This document shows, piece after piece, positions 32,165 to 39,207 of a DNA stretch of 64,000 nt. Position numbers and translations under genes: made by a program. The DNA lies in NCBI GenBank assembly GCA_038065335.1, contig JBBTRD010000008.1, forward strand, positions 8,166 through 72,165. The letters are read 5' to 3'. The DNA is from 2-01-FULL-41-21 sp038065335. Lineage in GTDB: Bacteria; Patescibacteriota; Minisyncoccia; 2-02-FULL-40-12; GWA2-44-9. Position 1 is the first letter of the stretch. Each line of letters starts with the position of its first letter. The notes beneath the pieces were generated by a model, which saw only the letters and a program-made list of their open reading frames with translations, was not told the DNA's origin and searched no databases.

Positions 32165-32578
32165 TCACTTTCGCGAGATGACAGTCGGCGTTGTCCGCTG
32201 CACTTCGAGAACTGCTGCGTTCCAGCGCCACTCGATGTAATTGTACGCCGGTTGAACCGTCCCCTCTCTCACCTTCTCCGGCACATACACGTGCTGCTTG
32301 ACCACGGTGCTGGGCGGCAGTTTGGGATCGAACACAACGGTTCTGATCCCACCGTGCTTGGTCAACACGGTGATTGACCCTTTGGCGACGTTCCTGTCCT
32401 TGAAATCGAACTGGCGGGCTGCCCCGTCATCGACTTCATAGGTCGCGTTGATGACGTACACCTTGTTGTCGGTGATGCCGTCGCCGTCGGCGGTCGTGAG
32501 AGCCACGCCAATGATGATGATGAGCCCTGCCAGGAGAAAGCCGACGAGCATGCTCAGCACAAACTTCCTGTTTGTCAT
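32165..32578 (-). CDS. Small membrane-anchored protein, GC-rich
   Basis: The 137-residue product has an N-terminal membrane helix (about 8-30, LSMLVGFLLAGLIIIIGVAL) and an extracytoplasmic beta-rich domain (NKVYVINATYEVDDGAARQF, ITVLTKHGGIRTVVFDP). I do not recognise the family. Base composition is clearly more GC-rich (many C/G third positions) than its neighbours, which hints at recent transfer or strong expression. It has the best promoter in the window (TTGACA-16-TATAAT) and a leader of about 45 bases. Confidence 0.6.
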   Translation of the reverse strand: MTNRKFVLSMLVGFLLAGLIIIIGVALTTADGDGITDNKVYVINATYEVDDGAARQFDFKDRNVAKGSITVLTKHGGIRTVVFDPKLPPSTVVKQHVYVPEKVREGTVQPAYNYIEWRWNAAVLEVQRTTPTVISRK

Positions 32579-32630
32579 GGTACTGCCTTACCTTTCTGCC
32601 CCAAAGGGCCTAATCTGAACTGATACCTCC

Positions 32631-32658
32631 ATTATAGCATATCTGCATTATATGTCAA
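32631..32658 (-). promoter_or_regulatory. Consensus sigma-70 promoter for the 32165 gene
   Basis: On the minus strand TTGACA (32658-32653), 16 bases and TATAAT (32636-32631) match both consensus hexamers exactly. The first TATAAT inside the spacer (TATAATGC) may be an alternative. Confidence 0.75.
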
Positions 32659-32709
32659 ATCCCGCCAACTGGCGGGATTTGACATATAAATTAGTGTGGC
32701 AACTTAACT

Positions 32710-32759
32710 AACTTACACTTTAGAAATAGCTCGTACGAGCTATTTCTAAAGTGTAAGTT
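32710..32759. terminator. 50-base perfect palindrome, terminator-like
   Basis: The two 25-base arms are perfect complements with the core GCTCGTACGAGC. It lies between the start of one gene and the stop of the next (32764). The same core with different arms recurs at 36097-36132. Confidence 0.8.
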
Positions 32760-32763
32760 TTAT

Positions 32764-33603
32764 TTAGTCGATCAGCGGAGCAAGAGTTTTGTACGAATCA
32801 AGTTCGGATTTGGAGACGGGAGCGACTTGATCGACGCCAATACCCAAACGGGCAACGGCCATCGGCGTGAGGTAGCGTTTGCCGGAACCGCTGATTTGGA
32901 AGACATCGCGGTTAAGCGGTGAAAACTGATAGACGTACTGGTTCGTCGGATAAAAATTAAATTCTTTGCGACTAATAGTGATGATGTCTTCGGCCCGGTC
33001 GCCATAGAATTCAAAAATCTTTTTTGGGTTAACGATAGGACGAACTAGACCGCCTTCGGTCAGATAATACACGGCCGAACTGCCTTGCACTTTAACCAAG
33101 CTTGCGCGCGGATATTTATCGAGTTGAGCTTGGTTTATTGGTTGAATCATGTCAAACGTATAACCATAATCGTAGAAGATGGCGAGCGAAGGAAAGACAT
33201 GTTTTTGACCATTTACTAGAGCATAAACTTCTCCAGAATTTGGAACAGAAACTAAGTTAATCTTCTGGCCAGATAAATCTTTCGGAGCGACGGCATTATT
33301 GATAGTCGCGGTGAGTTTAGAATTATCGGTCGAAGTCGAAGTGCCAGAACTGGCCACTGGAGTGTTGCTAAAAATATCAAAATTTAAACGGATCAGTTTT
33401 GGTTGATAAGTACCAGCCACATATGGTGCGGGTGCTGTTTGAGAATCACAACCAAGACCGGACATGGCTAAACCACGACAAACCATAGCTTGAGGATCTA
33501 GGGCAAGAGAAGAGCCCTGACTGGCTAAAATAGGGTATAAAGGCATGGCGATTAAGGCCAAAACTGTCGGTAATACAAGGGATAATTTAAGAATTTTTGT
33601 CAT
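32764..33603 (-). CDS. Secreted repeat protein of unknown function
   Basis: The 279-residue product starts with a signal peptide (about 1-28, LSLVLPTVLALIAMPLYPIL then ASQG). After a Ser/Thr linker it has three or four related segments of about 45 residues, such as VYALVNGQKHVFPSLAIFYD, VYYLTEGGLVRPIVNPKKIF and VFQISGSGKRYLTPMAVARL, each a beta hairpin followed by a helix and a segment like VSKSELDSY. This type is frequent among secreted Patescibacteria proteins; function unknown. Its start is six bases behind a -10 box. Confidence 0.6.
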   Translation of the reverse strand: MTKILKLSLVLPTVLALIAMPLYPILASQGSSLALDPQAMVCRGLAMSGLGCDSQTAPAPYVAGTYQPKLIRLNFDIFSNTPVASSGTSTSTDNSKLTATINNAVAPKDLSGQKINLVSVPNSGEVYALVNGQKHVFPSLAIFYDYGYTFDMIQPINQAQLDKYPRASLVKVQGSSAVYYLTEGGLVRPIVNPKKIFEFYGDRAEDIITISRKEFNFYPTNQYVYQFSPLNRDVFQISGSGKRYLTPMAVARLGIGVDQVAPVSKSELDSYKTLAPLID

Positions 33604-33609
33604 GGATAT

Positions 33610-33638
33610 ATAGTATCATGGTTAGCGAGTTGTGTCAA
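33610..33638 (-). promoter_or_regulatory. Promoter for the 32764 gene, leaderless
   Basis: On the minus strand TTGACA (33638-33633), a 17-base spacer and TACTAT (33615-33610). The ATG follows six bases after the -10 box, so the transcript should start at the initiation codon. Confidence 0.65.
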
Positions 33639-33677
33639 ATCGAGACTAGAATTCATAAATTATGATACAATAATTTT

Positions 33678-34394
33678 ATGGAATCAGATTCGCTAATATT
33701 AAAAGTCGACAATCTCGCCGTTCATTTGGATGGTCAGAAAATCCTACATGATGTTTCGTTTGATTTAAATCGCGGCGACACGGTTGCGATTGTCGGACCA
33801 AACGGCGCCGGTAAATCGGTGCTCTTTCGGGCTTTACTTAGCCTCGTCCCCTACACCGGCACTGTAACTTGGACCAAAGGTATTAAAATAAATTACATCC
33901 CCCAACGTTTTACCATCGACCGTGATTTTCCCTTGACCGTTCGAGAATTTCTTCAGTTCAAAACTAAAAACCATCACGCCATCCTTGATGCTCTTCGTTC
34001 CGTCGGTATTACCGACGAACATCATATTAATCACTACCTCCTCAATCAACGTTTGGGCTGGCTCTCGGGCGGTCAAATTCAACGGGTTTTAATTGCTTGG
34101 GCGATTGTTGATGAACCTGATGTAATTCTTTTTGATGAACCGACGGCGGGCATTGATGTTGGCGGTGAAGAAACAATCTATCATCTCATTAAAAAATTAA
34201 AGAACGAAAAAGATTTAACTATTCTCATCATCTCGCACGACTTGAATGTTGTCTATAAATATGCCACGTCAGTCTTGTGTTTGAATAAAGACATGATTTG
34301 CTACGGCACGCCCGCCGAGGCTCTTGATCCATCATCGCTCAAGGCCCTTTACGGCGAAGCGACTTTCTTCACCCATCACCACCACCAGAAATAA
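33678..34394 (+). CDS. Metal ABC transporter ATP-binding protein (ZnuC/MntB-like)
   Basis: The 238-residue ATPase has Walker A VGPNGAGKSVLF (about 36-47), a Q-loop (INYIPQRFTID), the signature LSGGQIQRVLIAW, Walker B VILFDEPTAGID and the H-loop LIISHDLNVV. It ends in a His-rich tail (FFTHHHHQK). Sequence style and the ABC-3-type permease downstream point to a zinc/manganese importer. No substrate-binding protein gene is adjacent. Confidence 0.88.
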   Translation: MESDSLILKVDNLAVHLDGQKILHDVSFDLNRGDTVAIVGPNGAGKSVLFRALLSLVPYTGTVTWTKGIKINYIPQRFTIDRDFPLTVREFLQFKTKNHHAILDALRSVGITDEHHINHYLLNQRLGWLSGGQIQRVLIAWAIVDEPDVILFDEPTAGIDVGGEETIYHLIKKLKNEKDLTILIISHDLNVVYKYATSVLCLNKDMICYGTPAEALDPSSLKALYGEATFFTHHHHQK

Positions 34395-34491
34395 AACCTA
34401 AAGCACAAAATCCTAGATCCTAAACAAATCCCGAAAACATGAAATTCCAAATCCAAAACAAAAATTCAGAAGGTTTAATTATTAGAATTTT

Positions 34492-35259
34492 GTGAATATA
34501 TTCACTTTACAATTAATAATCGGCGCGTTAATCGGTATTGGCGCCGGATATATTGGCGCGTTTATGATTCTCCGACGCATGGCTCTGGTTGGCGATGCCC
34601 TCTCCCACGTGGCTTTGCCGGGACTGGCGGTAGCATTATTATTTGGATTCAATTCTTTTCTCGGCGCTTTCACGGCCCTCTTTATCGCCATTGTCGGTAT
34701 CTGGATACTGGAACGTAAAACGAATCTGCCCTCTGAAACACTGGTCGGGATATTTTTCACCACTGCCTTGGCCTTAGGTATTCTTTTAACTCCTCAACCG
34801 GAGTTATTGGAAGCTCTGTTTGGCGATATCGGCAATGTCGCCCATATGGATTTATACATTACCCTGCCGATTGTAGCTCTGGTGATTATTATTCTGAAGC
34901 TTATTTCCAAGCCCTTAACCTTGAGCACAATTTCCAAAGAACTGACCCAGTCAATGTCAATGAAAATTCCTGTGAATGCCATTAATTTTATCTTTCTGGC
35001 GTTAATCGCCGTTATTGTCGCTCTCGGTATCAAAGTTACGGGCACACTCCTCATGGGCGCGTTAGTTATTATCCCCGCCGCCGCCGCTCGCAATATTTCC
35101 CGTACTTTTTCTCATTACGCGTTTATGTCTGCTGTTTTAGGTGGTATCACCGCCATCGCCGGCATCGCTATCGCCTATCATTACAATTTCGCTCCCGGCC
35201 CTCTCGTTGTCCTCTCCGGCGGCGTCCTTTTCTTAATTTCCCTTTTATTCAAGCAATAA
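34492..35259 (+). CDS. Metal ABC transporter permease (ABC-3 family)
   Basis: The 255-residue protein starts at GTG and has seven or eight membrane helices. Motifs of ZnuB-like permeases: GYIGAFMILRRMALVGDALS HVALPG, NLPSETLVGIFFTTALALGI and GTLLMGALVIIPAAAARNIS. It pairs with the ATPase at 33678. The 97-base gap between them is AT-rich with no promoter that I can support. Confidence 0.87.
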   Translation: MNIFTLQLIIGALIGIGAGYIGAFMILRRMALVGDALSHVALPGLAVALLFGFNSFLGAFTALFIAIVGIWILERKTNLPSETLVGIFFTTALALGILLTPQPELLEALFGDIGNVAHMDLYITLPIVALVIIILKLISKPLTLSTISKELTQSMSMKIPVNAINFIFLALIAVIVALGIKVTGTLLMGALVIIPAAAARNISRTFSHYAFMSAVLGGITAIAGIAIAYHYNFAPGPLVVLSGGVLFLISLLFKQ

Positions 35260-35289
35260 TTGTAAAAAACGGTAAAATATAGTAACATC

Positions 35290-35446
35290 TTGGAGTTGTT
35301 GCCGAGCACTTTCGTAACGAAATTTTCAGATTGCGAGCGAGACAAGGAGAAATTTGGAGCCATACTGATGTATGGTGAGAAATTTCGACGCAGTCGCAGC
35401 CACAATGTGAAAATTGCAGTAGAAAAGGTTTCGGCAACGACTCCAA
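35290..35446 (+). repeat. Long hairpin element directly upstream of efp
   Basis: Ends TTGGAGTTGTTGCCGA (35290) and TCGGCAACGACTCCAA (35431-35446) pair, followed inward by GAAATTTTCA/TGAAAATT, GAGAAATTT/GAAATTTC and the tip CCATAC-TGAT-GTATGG. The hairpin ends five bases before the efp start codon. It could be a mobile palindrome or a leader that controls translation. Confidence 0.75.
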
Positions 35447-35451
35447 CTACT

Positions 35452-36075
35452 ATGGCTATCCCCGTAAACGATTTAAAACCCAAAACATATTTTATTTATG
35501 AGGGCCAACCCTACGTGGTTTTGGAAACTCATCATTTAAAGATGCAACAGCGTCGACCGACGGTGCAGGTTCGGATGCGCAATCTCATCAATGGTAAAAT
35601 GCTCGAACGCAATTTCGCCCAGTCGGATATTTTTGAACCCGCCGACGTCGAGCACCAAAAAGTTAAATATCTTTACGCTCATCGCGATCAGTATTGGTTT
35701 TCATACGAAAAAGATCTGCCTGACCGGCAGGCAGGACCGGCCAAGCGTTTTGAATTAAAATCCGAAATTATCGGTGATTCTGCTAAATTTCTTAAGCCCA
35801 ATACCTTAATTGATGCCATTGCTTTTTCCGCCGAAGGCGGATCCGCCTCCGGCGGAGAGTCTCAAATCATCAGCATTGAATTGCCCATCAAAATGGAGTT
35901 CAAAGTTACTGAAGCTCCGCCAGCCATCCGGGGCGACACCGCTCAAGGGGGGGTCAAACAAGCGACGATTGAAACCGGCGCCTCAATCAACGTTCCTCTC
36001 TTTATTAACCAAGGCGATACTATCTTGATCAACACCGAAACCGGTGATTATGTAGAACGAGTCAATAAAGGTTAA
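35452..36075 (+). CDS. efp: Elongation factor P with two inserted repeats
   Basis: Start is the ATG at 35452 (MAIPVNDLKPKTYFIYEGQP); the open frame extends upstream only through the hairpin element. The 207-residue product has the three EF-P beta-barrel domains and ends with GDTILINTETGDYVERVNKG. It is about 20 residues longer than usual because of two in-frame palindromic inserts: DLPDRQAG (about 89-96) and SAEGGSASGGE (about 126-136), both at domain or strand boundaries. At the domain I tip, where other EF-Ps have PGKG with the modified Lys or Arg, this one reads KMQQRRPT, so the usual modification lysine is Gln. EF-P relieves stalling at polyproline. Confidence 0.92.
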   Translation: MAIPVNDLKPKTYFIYEGQPYVVLETHHLKMQQRRPTVQVRMRNLINGKMLERNFAQSDIFEPADVEHQKVKYLYAHRDQYWFSYEKDLPDRQAGPAKRFELKSEIIGDSAKFLKPNTLIDAIAFSAEGGSASGGESQIISIELPIKMEFKVTEAPPAIRGDTAQGGVKQATIETGASINVPLFINQGDTILINTETGDYVERVNKG

Positions 36076-36096
36076 TTAAACTCACAAAAAAATGAT

Positions 36097-36132
36097 ATTT
36101 TATAAATGGCTCGTACGAGTCATTTATAAAAT
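36097..36132. terminator. Palindromic terminator after efp
   Basis: ATTTTATAAATGGCTCG pairs with its near-perfect complement around the core CTCGTACGAG. It sits between the convergent stops of efp and the 36138 gene and shares its core with 32710-32759. Confidence 0.75.
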
Positions 36133-36137
36133 AATTA

Positions 36138-36779
36138 CTAGTTGTAATGTTTTTGAAAAACAAGGAGCAAGATTGGAACAAGCGCCCAATAAAAAAGGGC
36201 GTGTTGATTGCCGATATAGGGCAAGGCGCCCGCCGGTAAACGCTGGCTGATATTATAAAAACTGGGGGCGAGGTTGAGAATTATAGAAATAATAAATCCC
36301 AGTTGGGCCAAGCCCATCGTCACCACGGCCGTAAAAGACGACTCGCTTAAATTAAATCTAGTCTTTAGAATTGACCGATTTAGCAACCCAAATACAATCG
36401 CGTATAGAACGAAAAATACAAACACACGAAGAGTCGGTAAGTCGTTGGTGAAAGATTGATTATTTAGTAACCAACCAAAGAAAGGAAACATGGCCTGAAG
36501 CGTAAAGGCAACATAAATCGCCAATACCGAGATGAGCGTCCGTGTCCGACCGAGAGTTAAAGCCATGAGCAAAACGCCGACCACGACCAGAATTCCGAAC
36601 AACTCGCCCGAAGTCAGTGATGGCGCGGATAAGGTTCCCAAGCCCGGCATCGTAATCTGGCCCGCCTTTTCGGTTACGGTTTTTATCGCCGCCTGTCCGA
36701 CCGCTTGCGACGCCGATGCCGTCACCTCCCCAAAAGTCGGAATATGAAATATCTTCAAAAAATTTGAGATAGTATCCAT
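36138..36779 (-). CDS. Multi-pass membrane protein of unknown function
   Basis: The 213-residue product has an amphipathic Ala-rich N-terminal region (about 1-55) followed by five hydrophobic segments, for example ELFGILVVVGVLLMALTLG, TLRVFVFFVLYAIVFGLL, VTMGLAQLGFIISIILNLA and ALFYWALVPILLLVF. I recognise no enzyme motif. The Asn/Gly-rich patch before the last helix (RLPAGALPYIGNQHALFYW) partly resembles the LPAG palindromic insert seen elsewhere. Confidence 0.55.
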   Translation of the reverse strand: MDTISNFLKIFHIPTFGEVTASASQAVGQAAIKTVTEKAGQITMPGLGTLSAPSLTSGELFGILVVVGVLLMALTLGRTRTLISVLAIYVAFTLQAMFPFFGWLLNNQSFTNDLPTLRVFVFFVLYAIVFGLLNRSILKTRFNLSESSFTAVVTMGLAQLGFIISIILNLAPSFYNISQRLPAGALPYIGNQHALFYWALVPILLLVFQKHYN

Positions 36780-36792
36780 TGAGTTTAATTAT

Positions 36793-36826
36793 AACATAAA
36801 AACGGGCGTAAACCCGTTTTTATGTT
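36793..36826 (-). terminator. Terminator after dnaJ
   Basis: AACATAAAAACGGG pairs perfectly with CCCGTTTTTATGTT around CGTAAA. It overlaps the dnaJ stop codon and lies before the start of the 36138 gene. Confidence 0.75.
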
Positions 36827-37637
36827 AGCGAACTTTGATATTGACGACTAAATCGCCGGGAGGTTGACCGCCTTTGCCGGCGTTGCCAGCTTGAGGAACG
36901 ACGATATTGTAGGAACGGGGAAGATTCAATGGAAGACGAATTTCAATGGTCTGGCGGAATTTGGATCGTCCCCCGCCTTTGCAAGTGGGACATTCTTTTT
37001 CAGGCATTCGGCCCCGGCCCCGACAAGTCGGACAAACCATGATAGTGGAAAAAACTCCAAATCCACTCCGGGCTTGCCGGCGAACTTGACCCGCGCCTTT
37101 GCAGGTTTGGCAAGTGGTTATTTTGTAACCCCTGGCGACGCCTTCGCCTTTGCATTCCGAACAGGCATCCTGAATATTATATTCCAGTACCCGAGTGGTA
37201 CCGAGGTCTTTTCTGTTAACCGTCACTTCGATAAATAAATCTTCACCCTTGCGTTCTGGCTCCTGTTGGGGCTGGCGATAACCGCCAAACATTTCCGAAA
37301 ACATTTCAAAAATATCATCTGAATTTCCTCGCCGTTCGCCCCGGCCCCCGCCGCCAAACATGCTCCAGATATCTTCTTGATTGAAATTATAGCCGCCCTG
37401 CTGACCGTTGCCGAAACCGCCGTCGTTATAGGCGTAGCCGAGCGTGTCATAGTTAGAACGCTTCTGCGGATCCGAAAGCACTTGATAAGCCTCGTTCACT
37501 TCTTTGAACTTAGCTTCATTCCCCGTCTTTTTGTCAGGATGATGTTCGTGGGCCAATTTGCGGTACGCCTTTTTAACCTCATCAGCTGATGCGGTCCGCG
37601 GTATCCCTAAAATTGTGTAGTAATCTTTGGAAGCCAT
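36825..37637 (-). CDS. dnaJ: DnaJ-type co-chaperone, shortened C terminus
   Basis: The 270-residue product has a J domain (about 4-70; YRKLAHEHHPDKKTG with HPD), a Gly/Phe-rich region (about 72-125), and a cysteine-rich zinc domain with four CxxCxGxG-type repeats (CSECKGEG, CQTCKGAG, CPTCRGRG, CPTCKGGG), then one beta-sandwich subdomain ending GDLVVNIKVR. The second C-terminal subdomain and dimerisation helix of full-length DnaJ (about 370 residues) are absent. It is near dnaK-grpE-hrcA on the same strand but separated by other genes. Confidence 0.9.
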   Translation of the reverse strand: MASKDYYTILGIPRTASADEVKKAYRKLAHEHHPDKKTGNEAKFKEVNEAYQVLSDPQKRSNYDTLGYAYNDGGFGNGQQGGYNFNQEDIWSMFGGGGRGERRGNSDDIFEMFSEMFGGYRQPQQEPERKGEDLFIEVTVNRKDLGTTRVLEYNIQDACSECKGEGVARGYKITTCQTCKGAGQVRRQARSGFGVFSTIMVCPTCRGRGRMPEKECPTCKGGGRSKFRQTIEIRLPLNLPRSYNIVVPQAGNAGKGGQPPGDLVVNIKVR

Positions 37638-37664
37638 ATTAGTTCTATATTATTCTACCACGAC

Positions 37665-37694
37665 TTGACTGTTTATATCAAGGCGTGTTATACT
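37665..37694 (+). promoter_or_regulatory. Promoter for the RNA gene at 37701
   Basis: TTGACT (37665-37670), 18 bases, TATACT (37689-37694). It is divergent from dnaJ and no plus-strand coding gene follows, which supports a non-coding transcript. Confidence 0.65.
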
Positions 37695-37700
37695 GCTTTT

Positions 37701-37912
37701 GTCAGTTCTTTTTCCAATTCGATAGAAACGTGAATGGCGCTCTGCGCCTGTGCTTAGCACCACTTTCTATCGAATAGCTGGCCCGGACCTACATCGCCCT
37801 GCGCCGGTTGATGGCAGGTGATCCGGTTTGAGTCCGTTTCTTAGGAGGAACTGTAGCCAGGACAGTTCCCTCCGCGTCTTCCCCCGACTTCGGTCGGGGG
37901 TTTCTCTTTTTT
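37701..37912 (+). ncRNA. Candidate structured non-coding RNA, about 210 nt
   Basis: Between a good promoter and a strong terminator lies a non-coding segment rich in stems: a 12-bp stem ATTCGATAGAAA/TTTCTATCGAAT (37717-37728, 37764-37775) enclosing GGCGC-TCT-GCGCC and GTGC-TTA-GCAC; a hairpin region CCGGAC...GTCCG (37783-37849); a stem GGAGGAACTGT/ACAGTTCCCTCC (37842-37874); and the terminator CCCCCGA/TCGGGGG with T-rich tail. I cannot match it to tmRNA, RNase P RNA, SRP RNA or a riboswitch from the motifs I know; 6S RNA or a lineage-specific RNA remain possible. Confidence 0.6.
37881..37912 (+). terminator. Intrinsic terminator of the RNA gene
   Basis: CCCCCGACTTCGGTCGGGGG is a perfect hairpin with a stable CTTCGG loop, followed by TTTCTCTTTTTT. 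It ends at the stop codon of the convergent 37911 gene. Confidence 0.9.
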
Positions 37913-38702
37913 AAACAATCAGCACTTCGGCCTTTGTATCTCGCTCCTCAACCTTGACCATTTTGGTCTTTTTTAATATCCAAAATAAAATTAATCCCAT
38001 AGCCATAGCTAACCATGCAAATATCCAGCTAAGTCCGATTAAAATTAAGAACAGCGTAAAAGATAGAATCGGTGGAGTATATTTAAAGTAGGGTTGGAAA
38101 AAATTATTAATTTCCGTATAAATGTCATTGGCGACCTGATTTAATATTGCTTGTTTTTGTTTGGGACTGCTTTCAATATTTGAACCAAACATTTGATCAG
38201 CAACCTGTTGAACAAGGGTCTGAATTTGTGATGGTAAACGCTCTGTTCTTTCAATATCTTTCATCACTTGGCTTTGATAAGCCGCGAATGAAATCATTAA
38301 AAAGAATCCAATAATAATAGGGTACAGACCGGACATCAGCGCAATCCGTGGATTAAGTTTGGTCCGTCCCGTCATTTCGTTTCTTACATTTGACACGGAG
38401 TAAAAATTAAAAAGCCAGAAGCCAAACACGGCAAGAAGATTTAGCCACGTAAATCCAAAAAGAGCTATAAACAACAGACCGACAATCGCGCTGATTGATA
38501 CAGCCCATCGTCGAGCTGGAAATAGTATATACTCCAAAGCAATAAGACCCACAAGAAGTACAAACGCTAATCCCGCCGACAAACTAAAATTTAATCCAGT
38601 CACCGCATTAAACGAAACCGAACGCCCATAACTCCATACCCACCACGCCAAAACCGCCACCATCCCATGCCATACAATCAGTTTTAAAGTTAGCTTGTTC
38701 AT
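37911..38702 (-). CDS. Multi-pass membrane protein next to transglutaminase gene
   Basis: The 263-residue product has about six membrane helices, including LAFVLLVGLIALEYILFP, WAVSISAIVGLLFIALFGFT, LMSGLYPIIIGFFLMISFAAY and ILSFTLFLILIGLSWIFAWL. A soluble loop of about 60 residues lies between helices four and five. It begins seven bases after the stop of the transglutaminase-like gene, so both are probably co-translated and work together. No specific family recognised. Confidence 0.6.
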   Translation of the reverse strand: MNKLTLKLIVWHGMVAVLAWWVWSYGRSVSFNAVTGLNFSLSAGLAFVLLVGLIALEYILFPARRWAVSISAIVGLLFIALFGFTWLNLLAVFGFWLFNFYSVSNVRNEMTGRTKLNPRIALMSGLYPIIIGFFLMISFAAYQSQVMKDIERTERLPSQIQTLVQQVADQMFGSNIESSPKQKQAILNQVANDIYTEINNFFQPYFKYTPPILSFTLFLILIGLSWIFAWLAMAMGLILFWILKKTKMVKVEERDTKAEVLIV

Positions 38703-38709
38703 TTAGTAC

Positions 38710-38995
38710 TTAGTATTGCCCTTTTTCATAATCCGGCTTTAATTCTAGCCAATCATGATAAACTTTTCTACGAATTGCATCATCTCGCTTTTCAAAATTT
38801 CTGGTTGTTGGATCAATTTCAATCCAAGAATCAGAAGTCGGATTATATATTTCTAGCCAAGCATGCCGATGGGTGCCTTCGTGATCCTGCCCTGACAATA
38901 TTCCATGAATAAACCTAACCGCAATTCCATATTTCCTAAGCACGACACCAAATATATTTGACATAGCGCCACAAGATACCATCCCGCGCTCTATC
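38710..38995 (-). CDS. Transglutaminase-like protein, 5' part lost in gap
   Basis: The readable part (about 95 codons) begins inside the N gap. It contains the transglutaminase-core triad order: Cys in MVSCGAMSNIFGVVLRKYGI, His in THRHAWLEIYN and Asp in SWIEIDPTTRNFEKRDDA. Such domains act as cysteine proteases or amide-bond enzymes. The frame stays open into the gap (IERGMVSCGA), so the start lies in or beyond it. The 39096-39184 segment may be its N-terminal part. Confidence 0.7.
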
Positions 38996-39095
38996 NNNNN
39001 NNNNNNNNNNNNNNNNNNNNNNNNNNNNNNNNNNNNNNNNNNNNNNNNNNNNNNNNNNNNNNNNNNNNNNNNNNNNNNNNNNNNNNNNNNNNNNN
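38996..39095. other. Assembly gap (100 N)
   Basis: Exactly 100 N, the usual placeholder for a scaffold join of unknown length. It interrupts at least one minus-strand gene, and flanking order depends on read pairing. Confidence 0.99.
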
Positions 39096-39184
39096 TCCTT
39101 GCCCTCTGTCACGAATGCGGGCAACCTCAAATCAAAAATATTTTCCTGATGTGATTCTCCTGGTTTGGGTTCATGGATAATCAA
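39096..39184 (-). CDS. Possible 5' part of the gap-interrupted gene
   Basis: An open minus-strand frame (LIIHEPKPGESHQENIFDLR, then LPAFVTEGK) runs into the gap. A TTG at 39184 is the only start candidate. With a 100-base gap it would not be in frame with the transglutaminase part, but the gap length is arbitrary. It could be the same gene or a separate one. Confidence 0.35.
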
Positions 39185-39207
39185 AGTAGTTTAAATTTCG
39201 TGAGCGA

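Noticed and set aside
35290..35451. N-terminal extension of EF-P
   Set aside because: The frame is open but lies wholly in the hairpin element; EF-P begins at the ATG at 35452.
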